Below are positions 17,308 to 26,546 of a DNA stretch of 64,000 bases, piece by piece; the first letter of the stretch is position 1, and every line of letters starts with the position of its first letter. Under the pieces are notes generated by a model, which did not search any database, had not been told where the DNA came from, and was given only the letters and a program-made list of their open reading frames with translations. Position numbers and translations under genes: made by a program. This stretch comes from G963662265 sp963668545. GTDB lineage: Bacteria > Spirochaetota > Spirochaetia > CADAEX01. The stretch lies in the NCBI GenBank assembly GCA_963668545.1, contig OY764868.1:1798001-1862000 (forward strand). Direction: 5' to 3'.

Positions 17308-17829
17308 TTATTCATGGTCCTGTATATAGTCGACTTCCCTTATCAGCTGTGGAGTCCCGCTTATTATAAAAAATGCATCTTCAGGAAGCTGAAGTTCAAC
17401 ATTAACAGTCTGATCCTTATCAAGAAAATAATTCTGGTTTTCACCGTTGAGATTAACTGCCTCAGATACTGAAAAATACCTGTAATCATTGTTTGCAGTA
17501 ATATAAAGAAGTGTTGAAAGGAGTGCTGTTATTGTTATTATCAGGAATGATGCAGCTGCAAGAAGAGGTAAAGGTATATTGATTTTTCTGTGCCATAAAT
17601 CAGGCACATTTTTCCTGTCAAGCTTATTTTCAATACTTATCCAGACTTTGTTCTTTAATATTTCTATATCATCAAATCCGCTGTTGATAAAACTGCTCGC
17701 GGTTTTTATTTTTTCCAGTTTATTACTGCATTCAGTACAGTTTTCAATGTGATTTTCAATCATGATTCTGAAGTTTCCCTCAACTTCATTATCATAGTAA
17801 GCAGAAAGTGTTTCCCTGTCAGGGCACAT
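17308..17829 (-). CDS. Anti-sigma factor, zinc-finger (zf-HC2) type
   Basis: A 173-residue membrane anti-sigma factor. The N-terminal cytoplasmic domain has the HxxxCxxC zinc motif in NHIENCTECS. One transmembrane helix (about 90-113, PLPLLAAASFLIITITALLS) is followed by a periplasmic beta-rich tail of 60 residues. The start is ATG 17829, seven bases after AAGGAG, rather than a TTG 18 bases upstream; it overlaps the sigma gene by 11 bp. Such proteins sequester the neighbouring ECF sigma factor until an envelope signal arrives. Confidence 0.85.
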   Translation of the reverse strand: MCPDRETLSAYYDNEVEGNFRIMIENHIENCTECSNKLEKIKTASSFINSGFDDIEILKNKVWISIENKLDRKNVPDLWHRKINIPLPLLAAASFLIITITALLSTLLYITANNDYRYFSVSEAVNLNGENQNYFLDKDQTVNVELQLPEDAFFIISGTPQLIREVDYIQDHE

Positions 17830-18343
17830 ATAAATCTCCTTTGTCAATCAACTTCTGAATATTTTCACGTGCGCGGAAAATACGTACTTTTACATTGCTT
17901 TCACTTATACCAAGCACTTTTGATATTTCTTTATAGTTTAAGCCGCTGAATTCACGAAGGACCAGAGGTGCTTTTAGTTTTTCAGGCAGTTTTTCAAGAA
18001 TACTGTTCACAGTTTCCCTTGTTTCTTTTTTTAAAATTTCTTTTTCCCCGGTTTCATCCGAATAATATGGTTCATTTTTTATTTTATCAAAAACCTTAAG
18101 TTTTCGCTTCTGCCTTTTCCCATAATTGAATGATAAATTCTTCACAACACGTATAAGCCAGTATTTAGCATCATTCATTGTGGGCAGAGGAACAGCCCTG
18201 TTGTAGTATTTAATAAATGCTTCCTGACATATATCTTCAGCAGCTGCTGAATCCCCTGTTATGTGATACGAAACCTTGTAAACAACAGGAAAAACTTCAT
18301 TGTAAAGCTGCTCAAAAGACTGTGTTTCATCCAATTTTTTCAT
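17819..18343 (-). CDS. ECF-family RNA polymerase sigma factor
   Basis: A 174-residue sigma-70 family protein with only regions 2 and 4. Region 2 (about 10-80) contains AAEDICQEAFIKYYN and the aromatic-basic RYWLIRVVKN-like segment. Region 4 (about 115-168) has the helix-turn-helix YKEISKVLGISESNVKVRIF. It is followed by its anti-sigma factor and two envelope proteins, so it probably drives an envelope-stress or cell-surface regulon. It starts 27 bases after cysS; no separate promoter is obvious, though autoregulated promoters are usual. Confidence 0.9.
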   Translation of the reverse strand: MKKLDETQSFEQLYNEVFPVVYKVSYHITGDSAAAEDICQEAFIKYYNRAVPLPTMNDAKYWLIRVVKNLSFNYGKRQKRKLKVFDKIKNEPYYSDETGEKEILKKETRETVNSILEKLPEKLKAPLVLREFSGLNYKEISKVLGISESNVKVRIFRARENIQKLIDKGDLYVP

Positions 18344-18370
18344 ATTGTAAACAACTTCAAACCAATTAAG

Positions 18371-19786
18371 TTACATTTTTTTCCATTTGGTTCCGTCAGC
18401 TGTATCCTTGATCTCAATTCCCATATCCTTCAGCTGATCCCGGATTTCATCTGATCTGGCAAAATCCTTAATTATTCTTGCGTCCTCTCTTTCTTTTATA
18501 AGATCAAGAACTTTCTGATCAATATCTTCTTTTTCATCTTCAGAAAGGGCCTTTTTCTCAAGATCCAGCCCCAGTACCCTGTCAAAATCAGAAATAAGGG
18601 TCAGTTTTTCACTGTCAGATATACCTCTGTCTTTAAGAAGCGTCCATACAACTGCAAGAGCTTTTGGAAGATTGAGGTCATCAGATATACCTGTCCTGAA
18701 ATCCTCAAGATACTTTTCTGCAGCTTTTCCTATTGAGATTATATCAGATTTCCTGCTGTTTTCGAGAAGATTTTTCATCTTTTCAACAAGATTGTTTCTG
18801 GCTGTTTTTGCACTGTCAAGAGATTCCCAGCTGAACTGCAGCTGGCTTCTGTAATGCCCGCCCAGGCAGAAATACCTGTAATCAAGAGGATCATAACCTT
18901 TTTCCTCAAGCACTGACAGTGTCAGAAAATTTCCTGCAGATTTTGCCATTTTTGCCTTGTTCATCACAAGGAATTCTCCATGCAGCCAGTAATTAACCCA
19001 TTTTTTTCCTGTAGCAGCTTCTGTCTGGGCAATCTCATTGGTATGATGAATATTCACATGGTCAATTCCGCCGCAGTGTATATCAAACTGCTCTCCAAGG
19101 TATTTCATGCTCATTGCGCTGCATTCAACGTGCCATCCCGGATAACCCCTTCCCCATGGAGAATCCCAGAGCATGGCATGATTCTCAAACTTGGATTTAG
19201 TAAACCAAAGAACAAAGTCATGGGGATTTTTTTTATTACTGTCAACTTCAATTCTGGCCCCTGCGGAAAGTTTCTGCCTGTCAAGAAGTGCAAGTTTTCC
19301 GTAATCAGGGAACTTGTCAATGGAGAAATAGATATTGCCGCCTGCTTCATAGGTAAAGCCCCTGTCCTCAAGAGTCTTTATAAGATCAATCATTTCCTGG
19401 ATATGATCAGTAGCCTTGCAGCTTATATGGGGATTCAATATGTTCAGCTTTCCTGTATCGCTGAAAAAAGCATCAGTGAAATACCGGGCAATCTCCCATA
19501 CAGTTTTACCCTTCTCCCTGGCACTTTTTTCCATCTTGTCTTCACCTTCATCAGCATCATCTGTGAGATGTCCAACATCTGTAATATTCATTACATGCTT
19601 TACATTATAACCCAGATACTCAAGAGTCCTTCTGAGCAGGTCTTCAAAAATATAGGTCTTCAGATTACCGATATGGGCATAGTTATATACTGTCGGGCCG
19701 CATCCGTAGAGTCCGACTTCTGATTCATTTATTGGGACAAATTCCTGAATATTTCTGCCCATTGTATTGTAAAGTTTTAAAGACAC
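18371..19786 (-). CDS. cysS: Cysteinyl-tRNA synthetase
   Basis: A 471-residue class I synthetase. The zinc-binding Cys of CGPTVYNYAHIGN, with HIGN as the HIGH motif, lies near residue 30; WHVECSAM and HTNEIAQTEA supply further zinc ligands; the KMSKS loop is a KMAKS variant (KAKMAKSAGN). The start chosen is GTG 19786, giving the usual MSLKLYNT beginning, preceded by GGGGG at 7 nt; an ATG 21 bases upstream is less likely. It heads the operon containing the ECF sigma factor and is divergent from murB. Confidence 0.94.
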   Translation of the reverse strand: MSLKLYNTMGRNIQEFVPINESEVGLYGCGPTVYNYAHIGNLKTYIFEDLLRRTLEYLGYNVKHVMNITDVGHLTDDADEGEDKMEKSAREKGKTVWEIARYFTDAFFSDTGKLNILNPHISCKATDHIQEMIDLIKTLEDRGFTYEAGGNIYFSIDKFPDYGKLALLDRQKLSAGARIEVDSNKKNPHDFVLWFTKSKFENHAMLWDSPWGRGYPGWHVECSAMSMKYLGEQFDIHCGGIDHVNIHHTNEIAQTEAATGKKWVNYWLHGEFLVMNKAKMAKSAGNFLTLSVLEEKGYDPLDYRYFCLGGHYRSQLQFSWESLDSAKTARNNLVEKMKNLLENSRKSDIISIGKAAEKYLEDFRTGISDDLNLPKALAVVWTLLKDRGISDSEKLTLISDFDRVLGLDLEKKALSEDEKEDIDQKVLDLIKEREDARIIKDFARSDEIRDQLKDMGIEIKDTADGTKWKKM

Positions 19787-19827
19787 TGAAAACCCCCGCA
19801 ATTTCATGATAATTATCTGATAATATA

Positions 19828-19856
19828 TGGAAACTTATTTTAGAAATAAGTATCAT
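19828..19856 (+). promoter_or_regulatory. murB promoter with spacer palindrome
   Basis: TATCAT (19851-19856) lies 7 nt before the GTG of murB; a weak TGGAAA (19828-19833) is at 17-bp spacing. The spacer itself is a perfect palindrome, CTTATTT TAG AAATAAG (19834-19850), a plausible operator. Confidence 0.45.
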
Positions 19857-19863
19857 TAGCTTT

Positions 19864-20805
19864 GTGAAAAGTGTACGAAAATTATTCAATAAAATCAATA
19901 TTGACGGTCAAATCCTGTTTAATGAACCCCTTTCCAGTCATTCCACATTCAGGATCGGGGGAAATGCAGATGTTTTTATCAGAGCTGCATCCGTAAATGA
20001 CCTTATAAAAATAAAACAGACTGCATCGGAGGAAGGTGTTCCTCTTTATCCTCTTGGAGAAGGTGCGAATATTCTTTTTCCCGACAGAGGATACAGGGGG
20101 GTAATACTTGATACTTCAGGACTTTATAGTTTTAAACTTGATTATAAATCTGATTTCAGCAGTAAAAAAATACTGGTAAAAGCTTCAGCAGGGGTGAAAA
20201 TAAGCAGCCTTGCGGAAGTCTGCACAATGGAAGGTCTTGCAGGGCTGGAAAATTTTTACGGTATGCCCGGATATATCGGCGGCAGCGTATATATGAACGC
20301 AAGATGCTACGGGGTTTCTCTCTCTGACAGGATTGAATCGGTTTTTTATCTGGATGAGAACTGTGATATAAACGAATATATCTATAATGAAAATGATTTT
20401 GACTATAAAAAATCCCCATTTCAGGATAAGAATGTTATAATTACCGGAGCACTGTTTTCTCTGATAAAAAATAATTCAGGAGAGCTTCTGAACAGTATGT
20501 ATTCCTTCAAAGATCAGAGAAAGGCAAAAGGACATTATCTTTACCCATGCGCAGGTTCAGTTTTTAAAAACAACAGGGATTTCGGAGAACCAAGCGGTAA
20601 AATAATCGACAGACTGGGCCTCAGAGGTTATTCTATCGGCGGTGCAATGGTATCTGAAAAACATGCAAATATTATTGTCAACCGGGGCAATGCTACAGAA
20701 AAAGATATAAAAAATCTGATTGATTATATATATACAAAGGTTTTCGAATCTTTCGGATTCAGTCTGGAACGGGAAATAATTTATGTTGACGGGGGGGGGA
20801 AATGA
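19864..20805 (+). CDS. murB: UDP-N-acetylenolpyruvoylglucosamine reductase
   Basis: A 313-residue FAD enzyme that reduces UDP-GlcNAc-enolpyruvate to UDP-MurNAc, the second committed step of peptidoglycan synthesis. The FAD domain shows TFRIGGNADVFI, LGEGANILFPD and GIPG-like FYGMPGYIGGSVYMNA. The C-terminal substrate domain has PCAGSVFKNN with its catalytic Ser and GGAMVSEKHANIIVN. GTG start with no Shine-Dalgarno and a -10 box 7 nt upstream. Its stop overlaps the mgtE start by 4 bp. Confidence 0.94.
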   Translation: MKSVRKLFNKINIDGQILFNEPLSSHSTFRIGGNADVFIRAASVNDLIKIKQTASEEGVPLYPLGEGANILFPDRGYRGVILDTSGLYSFKLDYKSDFSSKKILVKASAGVKISSLAEVCTMEGLAGLENFYGMPGYIGGSVYMNARCYGVSLSDRIESVFYLDENCDINEYIYNENDFDYKKSPFQDKNVIITGALFSLIKNNSGELLNSMYSFKDQRKAKGHYLYPCAGSVFKNNRDFGEPSGKIIDRLGLRGYSIGGAMVSEKHANIIVNRGNATEKDIKNLIDYIYTKVFESFGFSLEREIIYVDGGGK

Positions 20806-22148
20806 CTAACAAGGTTCAGAATATCAAAGAATACATAAATCTTCTCAAACCGGACGAGATAAGGAATCTTCTTGATGAATGGTCTCTTCAGGACCTTATA
20901 GAAAACTGGGATGATCTGACAGATGATGAGTCAATTGTTGTATTTAAAAATCTGAATCCTGAAATGAAGGTTGATCTGATTAATTCTCTCTCGTATAAAG
21001 AGCAGGAAAGAATACTTGAAGAGCTAACAGAGGAATCAATCAAGCAGCTTTTAAGTGAAATGGAACCTGACGACCTTGTAGACTTTATCCAGTCTGTATC
21101 TTCAGATGTAAGAAAAGCAGTATGGGAAAACCTCTCTGACAACGCAAAAAAGGAAACACTCTTTCTGCTGAGGTTTGACGAAGATGATGCAGCAGGGCTG
21201 ATGACTCCCCGCTATATCACAATAAAACCGACTATAAAAGTCAAGCAGGCACTCAACTTTGTAAGAACAGGTGTTGAAGAAATAGAGACAATTTACTATT
21301 TCTATGTAGTTGACCAGCTTAAACGTCTTATAGGGGTTGTATCTCTCAGGGAAATCCTTGCATCAGAAGATGATCAGCTTATAGCTGATATTATGGAGAG
21401 GGATATCATCTCTGTAAGGGAAGAAACCGACCAGGAAGAAGTGGCAAAAACACTTGAGACCTATAATCTCCTTGCCATGCCTGTAGTTGATGAAAACAAT
21501 GTACTTCTGGGGATTATTACCTTTGATGATGTTATTGATGTAATCAGGGAGGAACAGACAGAAGACCTCTATAAAATGGGAGCCATGGGTGGGGATTCCC
21601 TTCCTTATCTGGAAACATCAATAATTGGACTTGTAAAAAAACGAATTCCATGGCTTATCATTCTTCTGATTTTCGGAACTATCACAACCAATGTTCTCCA
21701 CCATTATGAAGACATAATAATCGGTGCTGCATTTCTTTTCATGTTTATGCCGGTTATTACACAGACAGGGGGTAATTCCGGTAACCAGTCATCAACACTT
21801 ATGATAAGGGGACTTGCAACAGAGGAAATTCATTTCAGGGATATCTGGGTTGTTCTTCTCAAAGAGATATCTGTCGGTCTCATAATGGGACTTGGAACAG
21901 GTCTGGTAATCCTTGCAAGAGGCATGTTCCTTCCTCCCGGAATCAATTTTTTCCAGGCAGCGGCAATATCTGTATCATTGTGTTTTGTTGTTGTATTTTC
22001 AAGCATTGTAGGGGCCCTTGCCCCTCTTCTGATTCACAGAATGGGATACGACCCTACTGTCATGTCAGGGCCCCTTATGGCGACAGTAATTGATATATGC
22101 GGTCTTACTATCTATTTTGAATCAGCAAAATTCCTTCTTAAAATCTGA
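20802..22148 (+). CDS. mgtE: MgtE-type magnesium transporter
   Basis: A 448-residue Mg2+ channel. The cytosolic N-domain (about 1-125) contains EMEPDDLVDFIQ and is followed by two CBS domains (about 130-255). A connecting helix leads into five membrane helices (about 285-448), with the pore signature TQTGGNSGNQSS and YDPTVMSGPLMATVID, whose Asp is the Mg2+ selectivity residue in known MgtE. Translationally coupled to murB (ATGA). Confidence 0.94.
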   Translation: MTNKVQNIKEYINLLKPDEIRNLLDEWSLQDLIENWDDLTDDESIVVFKNLNPEMKVDLINSLSYKEQERILEELTEESIKQLLSEMEPDDLVDFIQSVSSDVRKAVWENLSDNAKKETLFLLRFDEDDAAGLMTPRYITIKPTIKVKQALNFVRTGVEEIETIYYFYVVDQLKRLIGVVSLREILASEDDQLIADIMERDIISVREETDQEEVAKTLETYNLLAMPVVDENNVLLGIITFDDVIDVIREEQTEDLYKMGAMGGDSLPYLETSIIGLVKKRIPWLIILLIFGTITTNVLHHYEDIIIGAAFLFMFMPVITQTGGNSGNQSSTLMIRGLATEEIHFRDIWVVLLKEISVGLIMGLGTGLVILARGMFLPPGINFFQAAAISVSLCFVVVFSSIVGALAPLLIHRMGYDPTVMSGPLMATVIDICGLTIYFESAKFLLKI

Positions 22149-22165
22149 TTCATATTAACCTTACT

Positions 22166-23524
22166 CTAATAACTGATTTCACTTCCCGCATCAAACCTGA
22201 ATACTGATTTCAAATTAATCCGGTTTTCATCAACTGTTTCATATTCGCCTGATGAATACATCTTCAGTGAATCTCCCGTAATACTGATCCTGAGTTTTAT
22301 GATGTTTGATATTCTTATGTCTGTTTCCCTTTTATATCTCAAAAGAATTTCAGTTACTCCATCAGTTGCAGATCCTTCAAAAACTGAACTTCTCGAAACC
22401 AGCCTGCAGTCGCTGTATTTCCAGACTGGGTTGGCTGAAAATCTCAAATAATCTCCCCTGATTCCAGTTTTAAATCCGTATCTGTCATAGCTGATACAGC
22501 AGTTGTCTTCAACTGTATTTCTTCTTTCCGCCTCGGGAGAGAATAAAAACAGGCCGTTGTCATATTCACCTCTTAAAAACATTACTTCCCCCATTCTGTT
22601 TTCTATATCTGAACTGTATTCATAGTGATACTGATCAAGATTATAGCCTGACTCGAGTTCAATATTCCTGAATAACTTGAATATCCCTTTAATACCCCTC
22701 CTGTTTTTTATGGAAGGATAGCCTCTGAAAGGTTTTCTGTAATATGAGTCTGAACAGGACAGGAGAAGAAAAAGGGTCATCCGGCCAAGTTCTGTTTCTG
22801 AATGGTATCTCATAAAATTTCCACTCCTGAAACATCTGCCGCAGGAAATTCCTCCTGAAAACGAGTTTGTAATAGAGCCGAACTGATGTGTTAAAGATGC
22901 TGCAGTGTTGTATATCTTCTTTCCGTACTGCTCATCCCTTTCCCTGTACCAGCTTTCATCTGCAGTTTCTTCAGAATAGGTTTCTGAAAATACGGCAGAT
23001 ATGTTCAGGTTATCTGTAATGTCTGAAGATATCCCGCCTCCCTTTTCTGTAATCCGGTAACTGTTGTTTTCATCTGCAGAAGCATATATGCTGATACTGT
23101 TTAAAGGATTGAATAAAAATCCCCAGTTTCCGTTCCTGTTGAGCGCATTGTCTTGATCTATTTCAGTTTTATCTGCATATGATTCCGAACCTGCAAACCA
23201 TGATGATGGATTTGATATCTCCTTATAAAGTCCTTTTTTTCTTAACCTTCCCGCGGAAAAAACAGGAGAATAAAAACTGAATGCTGTTTTATTCTCCTTA
23301 TCATCTGAAGGATCTTCCCTGAAATCCATTACACTGATTCTGTATTCTCCGTATTCCGCACTCATCAACCCTGAAAATCCGTTCATATTTGAGTAGTTTT
23401 CCTCAAGTTCAAATTCAACTTTATTTTTCCCATCATTCCCCCAGACATTTAAAAGGGAAAAAAACAGGAGAAGTATTGCCTGATAATTATTTTTCACACA
23501 ACAATTTACATTGAGGATAAACAC
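22166..23524 (-). CDS. Predicted outer-membrane beta-barrel protein, unknown family
   Basis: A 452-residue exported protein. The long GTG-initiated N-terminus includes a signal sequence ending near VWG; a GTG nine codons further in gives a shorter, more typical signal peptide. The remainder is rich in alternating aromatic and polar residues with many short Tyr/Phe-ended strands, as in outer-membrane barrels, and ends FRFDAGSEISY, close to the terminal-aromatic signature for barrel insertion. It has several Cys, unusual for this class. I do not recognise a family. It converges with mgtE (17-bp gap) and is divergent from ackA. Confidence 0.6.
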   Translation of the reverse strand: MFILNVNCCVKNNYQAILLLFFSLLNVWGNDGKNKVEFELEENYSNMNGFSGLMSAEYGEYRISVMDFREDPSDDKENKTAFSFYSPVFSAGRLRKKGLYKEISNPSSWFAGSESYADKTEIDQDNALNRNGNWGFLFNPLNSISIYASADENNSYRITEKGGGISSDITDNLNISAVFSETYSEETADESWYRERDEQYGKKIYNTAASLTHQFGSITNSFSGGISCGRCFRSGNFMRYHSETELGRMTLFLLLSCSDSYYRKPFRGYPSIKNRRGIKGIFKLFRNIELESGYNLDQYHYEYSSDIENRMGEVMFLRGEYDNGLFLFSPEAERRNTVEDNCCISYDRYGFKTGIRGDYLRFSANPVWKYSDCRLVSRSSVFEGSATDGVTEILLRYKRETDIRISNIIKLRISITGDSLKMYSSGEYETVDENRINLKSVFRFDAGSEISY

Positions 23525-23694
23525 CTCACTTCAATATCATGCTTTTTTTTGAGTTTTTATCAGGCAAATATTCAATATTTTGCCCCTCCTGCTGGATTTT
23601 AGGTTATGAAAATATTGTCTTTTTTTTCTATTTAATGCAAAATTGTTTAAAAAGAGGTAACACCCTTTAAAATAATTTATTCCGGAGGAAAATA

Positions 23695-25035
23695 TTGATA
23701 ATACTAACCCTTAACTGCGGCAGTTCTTCCCTCAAATACCAGGTATATGACTGGGATAAAAGATCTGTTCTTGCAACAGGTATTGTGGAAAGAATTGCGC
23801 TGGATAATTCTGTTATTAAGCACCAGGCTACCGGCAGGGAAGAACATGTTATTGAACATGCATGTCCGACACACAAGGAAGCCATTGATCTTATCATGAA
23901 TACACTTATTGACAAGGAATTCGGAGCAATAGATTCAATCAGCGATATAAAGGCTGTAGGACACAGAGTTGTGCACGGCGGCGAAAAATTCAACAAATCA
24001 GTACTTATTGATGATGAAGTAATAAAAAGCTTTGAAGATATTTCAGACCTGGCGCCCCTGCACAACCCTGCAAATATCCTCGGTATCAAGGCTGCTCAGT
24101 CCGAACTTCCTGATGTTCCACACTGTGCTGTCATGGACACAGCATGGCACCAGACAATGCCCGACAAATCATTCCTGTATGCACTTCCATATGAATGGTA
24201 TAAAAAATACGGTGTAAGAAGATACGGTTTTCATGGAACATCTTTTCTCTACACAGCAAAAAGAGCAGCAGCACTTCTCGGCAAGGATCCTTTTGAGACA
24301 AATCTTATTATTGCCCACATCGGAAACGGTTCAAGCATCAATGCTGTCAAAGACGGGAAATCATTTGATACATCAATGGGACTTACCCCTCTTGAAGGTC
24401 TTGTAATGGGAACAAGGAGCGGTGACATGGATCCGGCTATTCCTTTTTTCATGATGAATAAAACAGGAATGAGTCCTTCTGAAATGGAAACAGCTCTCAA
24501 CAAAAAGTGCGGTGTTCTCGGTATCACAGAGAAATGGGTAGACAGAAGAGATATTGAAATTGCAGCTGAAGAAGGAAATGAAAGAGCTATCCTTGCACAG
24601 GAAATGGAATCCTACAGAATCAGGAAATATATCGGAGCATATGCTTTTGCACTCGGAAGAGTAGATGCAATTGTATTCACAGCTGGTGTAGGTGAAAGGG
24701 GACCTGTAACAAGACTTCTCGCTACCCAGGGTCTTGAGGAATTCGGTATAAAAATTGATCCGGAAAAGAATAAAAACTCAATGTCAAAATTCCTTGAAAC
24801 AGAAATTACAGCACCGGATTCAAAAATAAAGGTTTTTGTAATTCCTACAGATGAAGAACTTGTAATGACAGAAGATACAAGGGCACTCCTTGACGGTACC
24901 TATGATGTACACACAAACTTCAATTACAGCTTCCAGGATCCTTCATACGAAAACACAGAAAGAATTAAATCATCTGCAAAAGATGTTAAAAAATTCCCTG
25001 GTCTTGCTGATATAGTTGCAAAGCCCAAGAAATAA
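23695..25035 (+). CDS. ackA: Acetate kinase
   Basis: A 446-residue enzyme interconverting acetate + ATP and acetyl phosphate, normally the last step of fermentative ATP generation. Motifs: N-terminal NCGSSSLKY, GHRVVHGG, IAHIGNGSSINAV, DTSMGLTPLEG, FTAGVGERG. The HGTSH box reads FHGTSF, so its second His is Phe. A C-terminal tail of about 40 residues extends past the usual end. The start is TTG (23695), well placed after GGAGG. No pta gene is adjacent. Confidence 0.93.
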   Translation: MIILTLNCGSSSLKYQVYDWDKRSVLATGIVERIALDNSVIKHQATGREEHVIEHACPTHKEAIDLIMNTLIDKEFGAIDSISDIKAVGHRVVHGGEKFNKSVLIDDEVIKSFEDISDLAPLHNPANILGIKAAQSELPDVPHCAVMDTAWHQTMPDKSFLYALPYEWYKKYGVRRYGFHGTSFLYTAKRAAALLGKDPFETNLIIAHIGNGSSINAVKDGKSFDTSMGLTPLEGLVMGTRSGDMDPAIPFFMMNKTGMSPSEMETALNKKCGVLGITEKWVDRRDIEIAAEEGNERAILAQEMESYRIRKYIGAYAFALGRVDAIVFTAGVGERGPVTRLLATQGLEEFGIKIDPEKNKNSMSKFLETEITAPDSKIKVFVIPTDEELVMTEDTRALLDGTYDVHTNFNYSFQDPSYENTERIKSSAKDVKKFPGLADIVAKPKK

Positions 25036-25054
25036 TAATAATTTTTTAATTCAT

Positions 25055-25095
25055 AAAAAAACCGCTGACCTGCATAAGGTTCCAGCGGTTTTTTA
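25055..25095. terminator. Bidirectional terminator between ackA and the DJ-1 gene
   Basis: AAAAAACCGCTG (25056-25067) pairs with CAGCGGTTTTTT (25083-25094); the inner ACCT/AGGT continues the stem. A and T runs serve both convergent genes. Confidence 0.88.
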
Positions 25096-25117
25096 TTCAT
25101 AATATATATCTAAGACT

Positions 25118-25669
25118 CTATTTATAAAGAGTGGCTTTAAGCACCCTGTCGGCAGTTTCCTTATCGGTAAGATACTCAATAACAGCATGAGAGAAATCTG
25201 CGGCAGTTCCTGCCCCGCGCGATGTAATCACATTACCGTCTATAACTACCCTCTCTTCAGAGAATTCAACATCTGCACCAAAATCCTTTTCAAATCCGGG
25301 GTAGCAGGTGGCTTTCTTTCCGGAAAGTACCCCTGCCTTGTTCAGAACAACTGCAGGTGCTGCGCATATTGCGCACACAAGCTTCCCATCATCCGACATT
25401 CTCTTTATCAGATCCATTACAGGCTTGTATTCAGAGATATTCAGGGATCCAGGCATGCCTCCGGGAATAAATATTCCGTCATATGAATCGGAAATTTCAT
25501 CAAAAGAATGGTCTGCAATTACTGAAATATCATGTGAACCTGAAACATCAATACCTTTTATACCTGTTGTTTCAACAATGATTCCTGCCCTCTTCATCAG
25601 ATCAACAGGAGTAACAGCTTCTATTTCTTCAAAACCCTCTGCCAGAACAGCAAGTATTCTCTTTTCCAT
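25118..25669 (-). CDS. DJ-1/PfpI family protein
   Basis: A 183-residue DJ-1/ThiJ-fold protein. The conserved Glu is in EGFEEIEAVTPVD (about 11-23) and the nucleophilic Cys is in LVCAICAAPAVV (near residue 103), with FIPGGMPGS before it. Relatives act as glyoxalase III, deglycase or oxidative-stress chaperones; which applies cannot be read from sequence. Last gene of the ArsC-like / arcA / MBL / DJ-1 operon, one base after the MBL stop. Confidence 0.88.
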   Translation of the reverse strand: MEKRILAVLAEGFEEIEAVTPVDLMKRAGIIVETTGIKGIDVSGSHDISVIADHSFDEISDSYDGIFIPGGMPGSLNISEYKPVMDLIKRMSDDGKLVCAICAAPAVVLNKAGVLSGKKATCYPGFEKDFGADVEFSEERVVIDGNVITSRGAGTAADFSHAVIEYLTDKETADRVLKATLYK

Positions 25670-25670
25670 G

Positions 25671-26540
25671 TTATACCCCTTCTATAATTTTAACAGGAAT
25701 CCCTTCAACAGTCTCCCCTTTTCTGCATATTCTGAAATGAATTTTATCACTGCTTCCTATCCTTTCATTTACAAGTGATTCCAGCAGGTCAGGACAGTTG
25801 TTTTTATCGGATAAATGGCAAAGATAGATTTTTACATCTTTATCTATGTTTCTGTCTAGTTTTTCCATGAACTTTACAGCATCTTGATTTGAAAGATGAC
25901 CTTTATCTGATGCTATTCTTTTTTTAAGGAACCACGGGTAGGGGCCGTTATGAAGCATGTCGGGACAGTAGTTTGCTTCAAGAAAAAGGACATCTGATTC
26001 AAGGGCATGCTTTTCCATCTCTTCTGAAATTATACCAGTATCTGTTATTATAGTAAAAACAGTTCCTTTTATGTTGAAACTGTATCCTACAGATCCTTCC
26101 GAATCATGAAATGTTCTGAAAACTGAAAACTCAAGGCTGTTATAGGAATAGTTTTTCCCCTCCTCAACCACAAGAGTTTTATGGATTTTTGAAAGGACAG
26201 AGCTCTCAAGTCTTGTCCGGCTGCACATTACAACAGGAATGCTGTATCTGGATGAAAGAGATGCTATACCCTTGAGGTGGTCGGAATGATCATGTGTCAG
26301 AAAAATAAAATTTATGTCTTCAGGCCTGAAAGACATTTCAGCTGCCCTTCTGCTGAATTCCCTGAGCGAAAAACCGTTATCAATAACTAGGGTAATTCTT
26401 CCGGTACGGTTATTATTTTCTGAAACATCAGCAGCATCATTATCTGATATTATCCTTTTTTCCCCGATGAAATCAGGTTCATACTGAATTATATATGAAT
26501 TGGCAGAAGAACCGCTTCCAAGTACTGCATATCTGATCAT
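25671..26540 (-). CDS. Metallo-beta-lactamase-fold hydrolase (YycJ/WalJ-like)
   Basis: A 289-residue MBL-fold enzyme. Two-metal site: FLTHDHSDHLKG (HxHxDH), a later His in TFHDSEGSVGYSF, Asp in ITDTG, and LCHLSD at the end. The overall order and the GSGSSANSY N-terminus match the YycJ/WalJ group of putative nucleases. An insertion of about 25 residues (near 30-55) is rich in Asp/Asn. Six bases downstream of the arginine deiminase gene. Confidence 0.85.
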   Translation of the reverse strand: MIRYAVLGSGSSANSYIIQYEPDFIGEKRIISDNDAADVSENNNRTGRITLVIDNGFSLREFSRRAAEMSFRPEDINFIFLTHDHSDHLKGIASLSSRYSIPVVMCSRTRLESSVLSKIHKTLVVEEGKNYSYNSLEFSVFRTFHDSEGSVGYSFNIKGTVFTIITDTGIISEEMEKHALESDVLFLEANYCPDMLHNGPYPWFLKKRIASDKGHLSNQDAVKFMEKLDRNIDKDVKIYLCHLSDKNNCPDLLESLVNERIGSSDKIHFRICRKGETVEGIPVKIIEGV

Positions 26541-26546
26541 TGTATT

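Noticed and set aside
18980..19723. 247-codon plus-strand open frame opposite cysS
   Set aside because: Antisense to conserved cysS motifs with no initiation signal; a shadow of the real gene.
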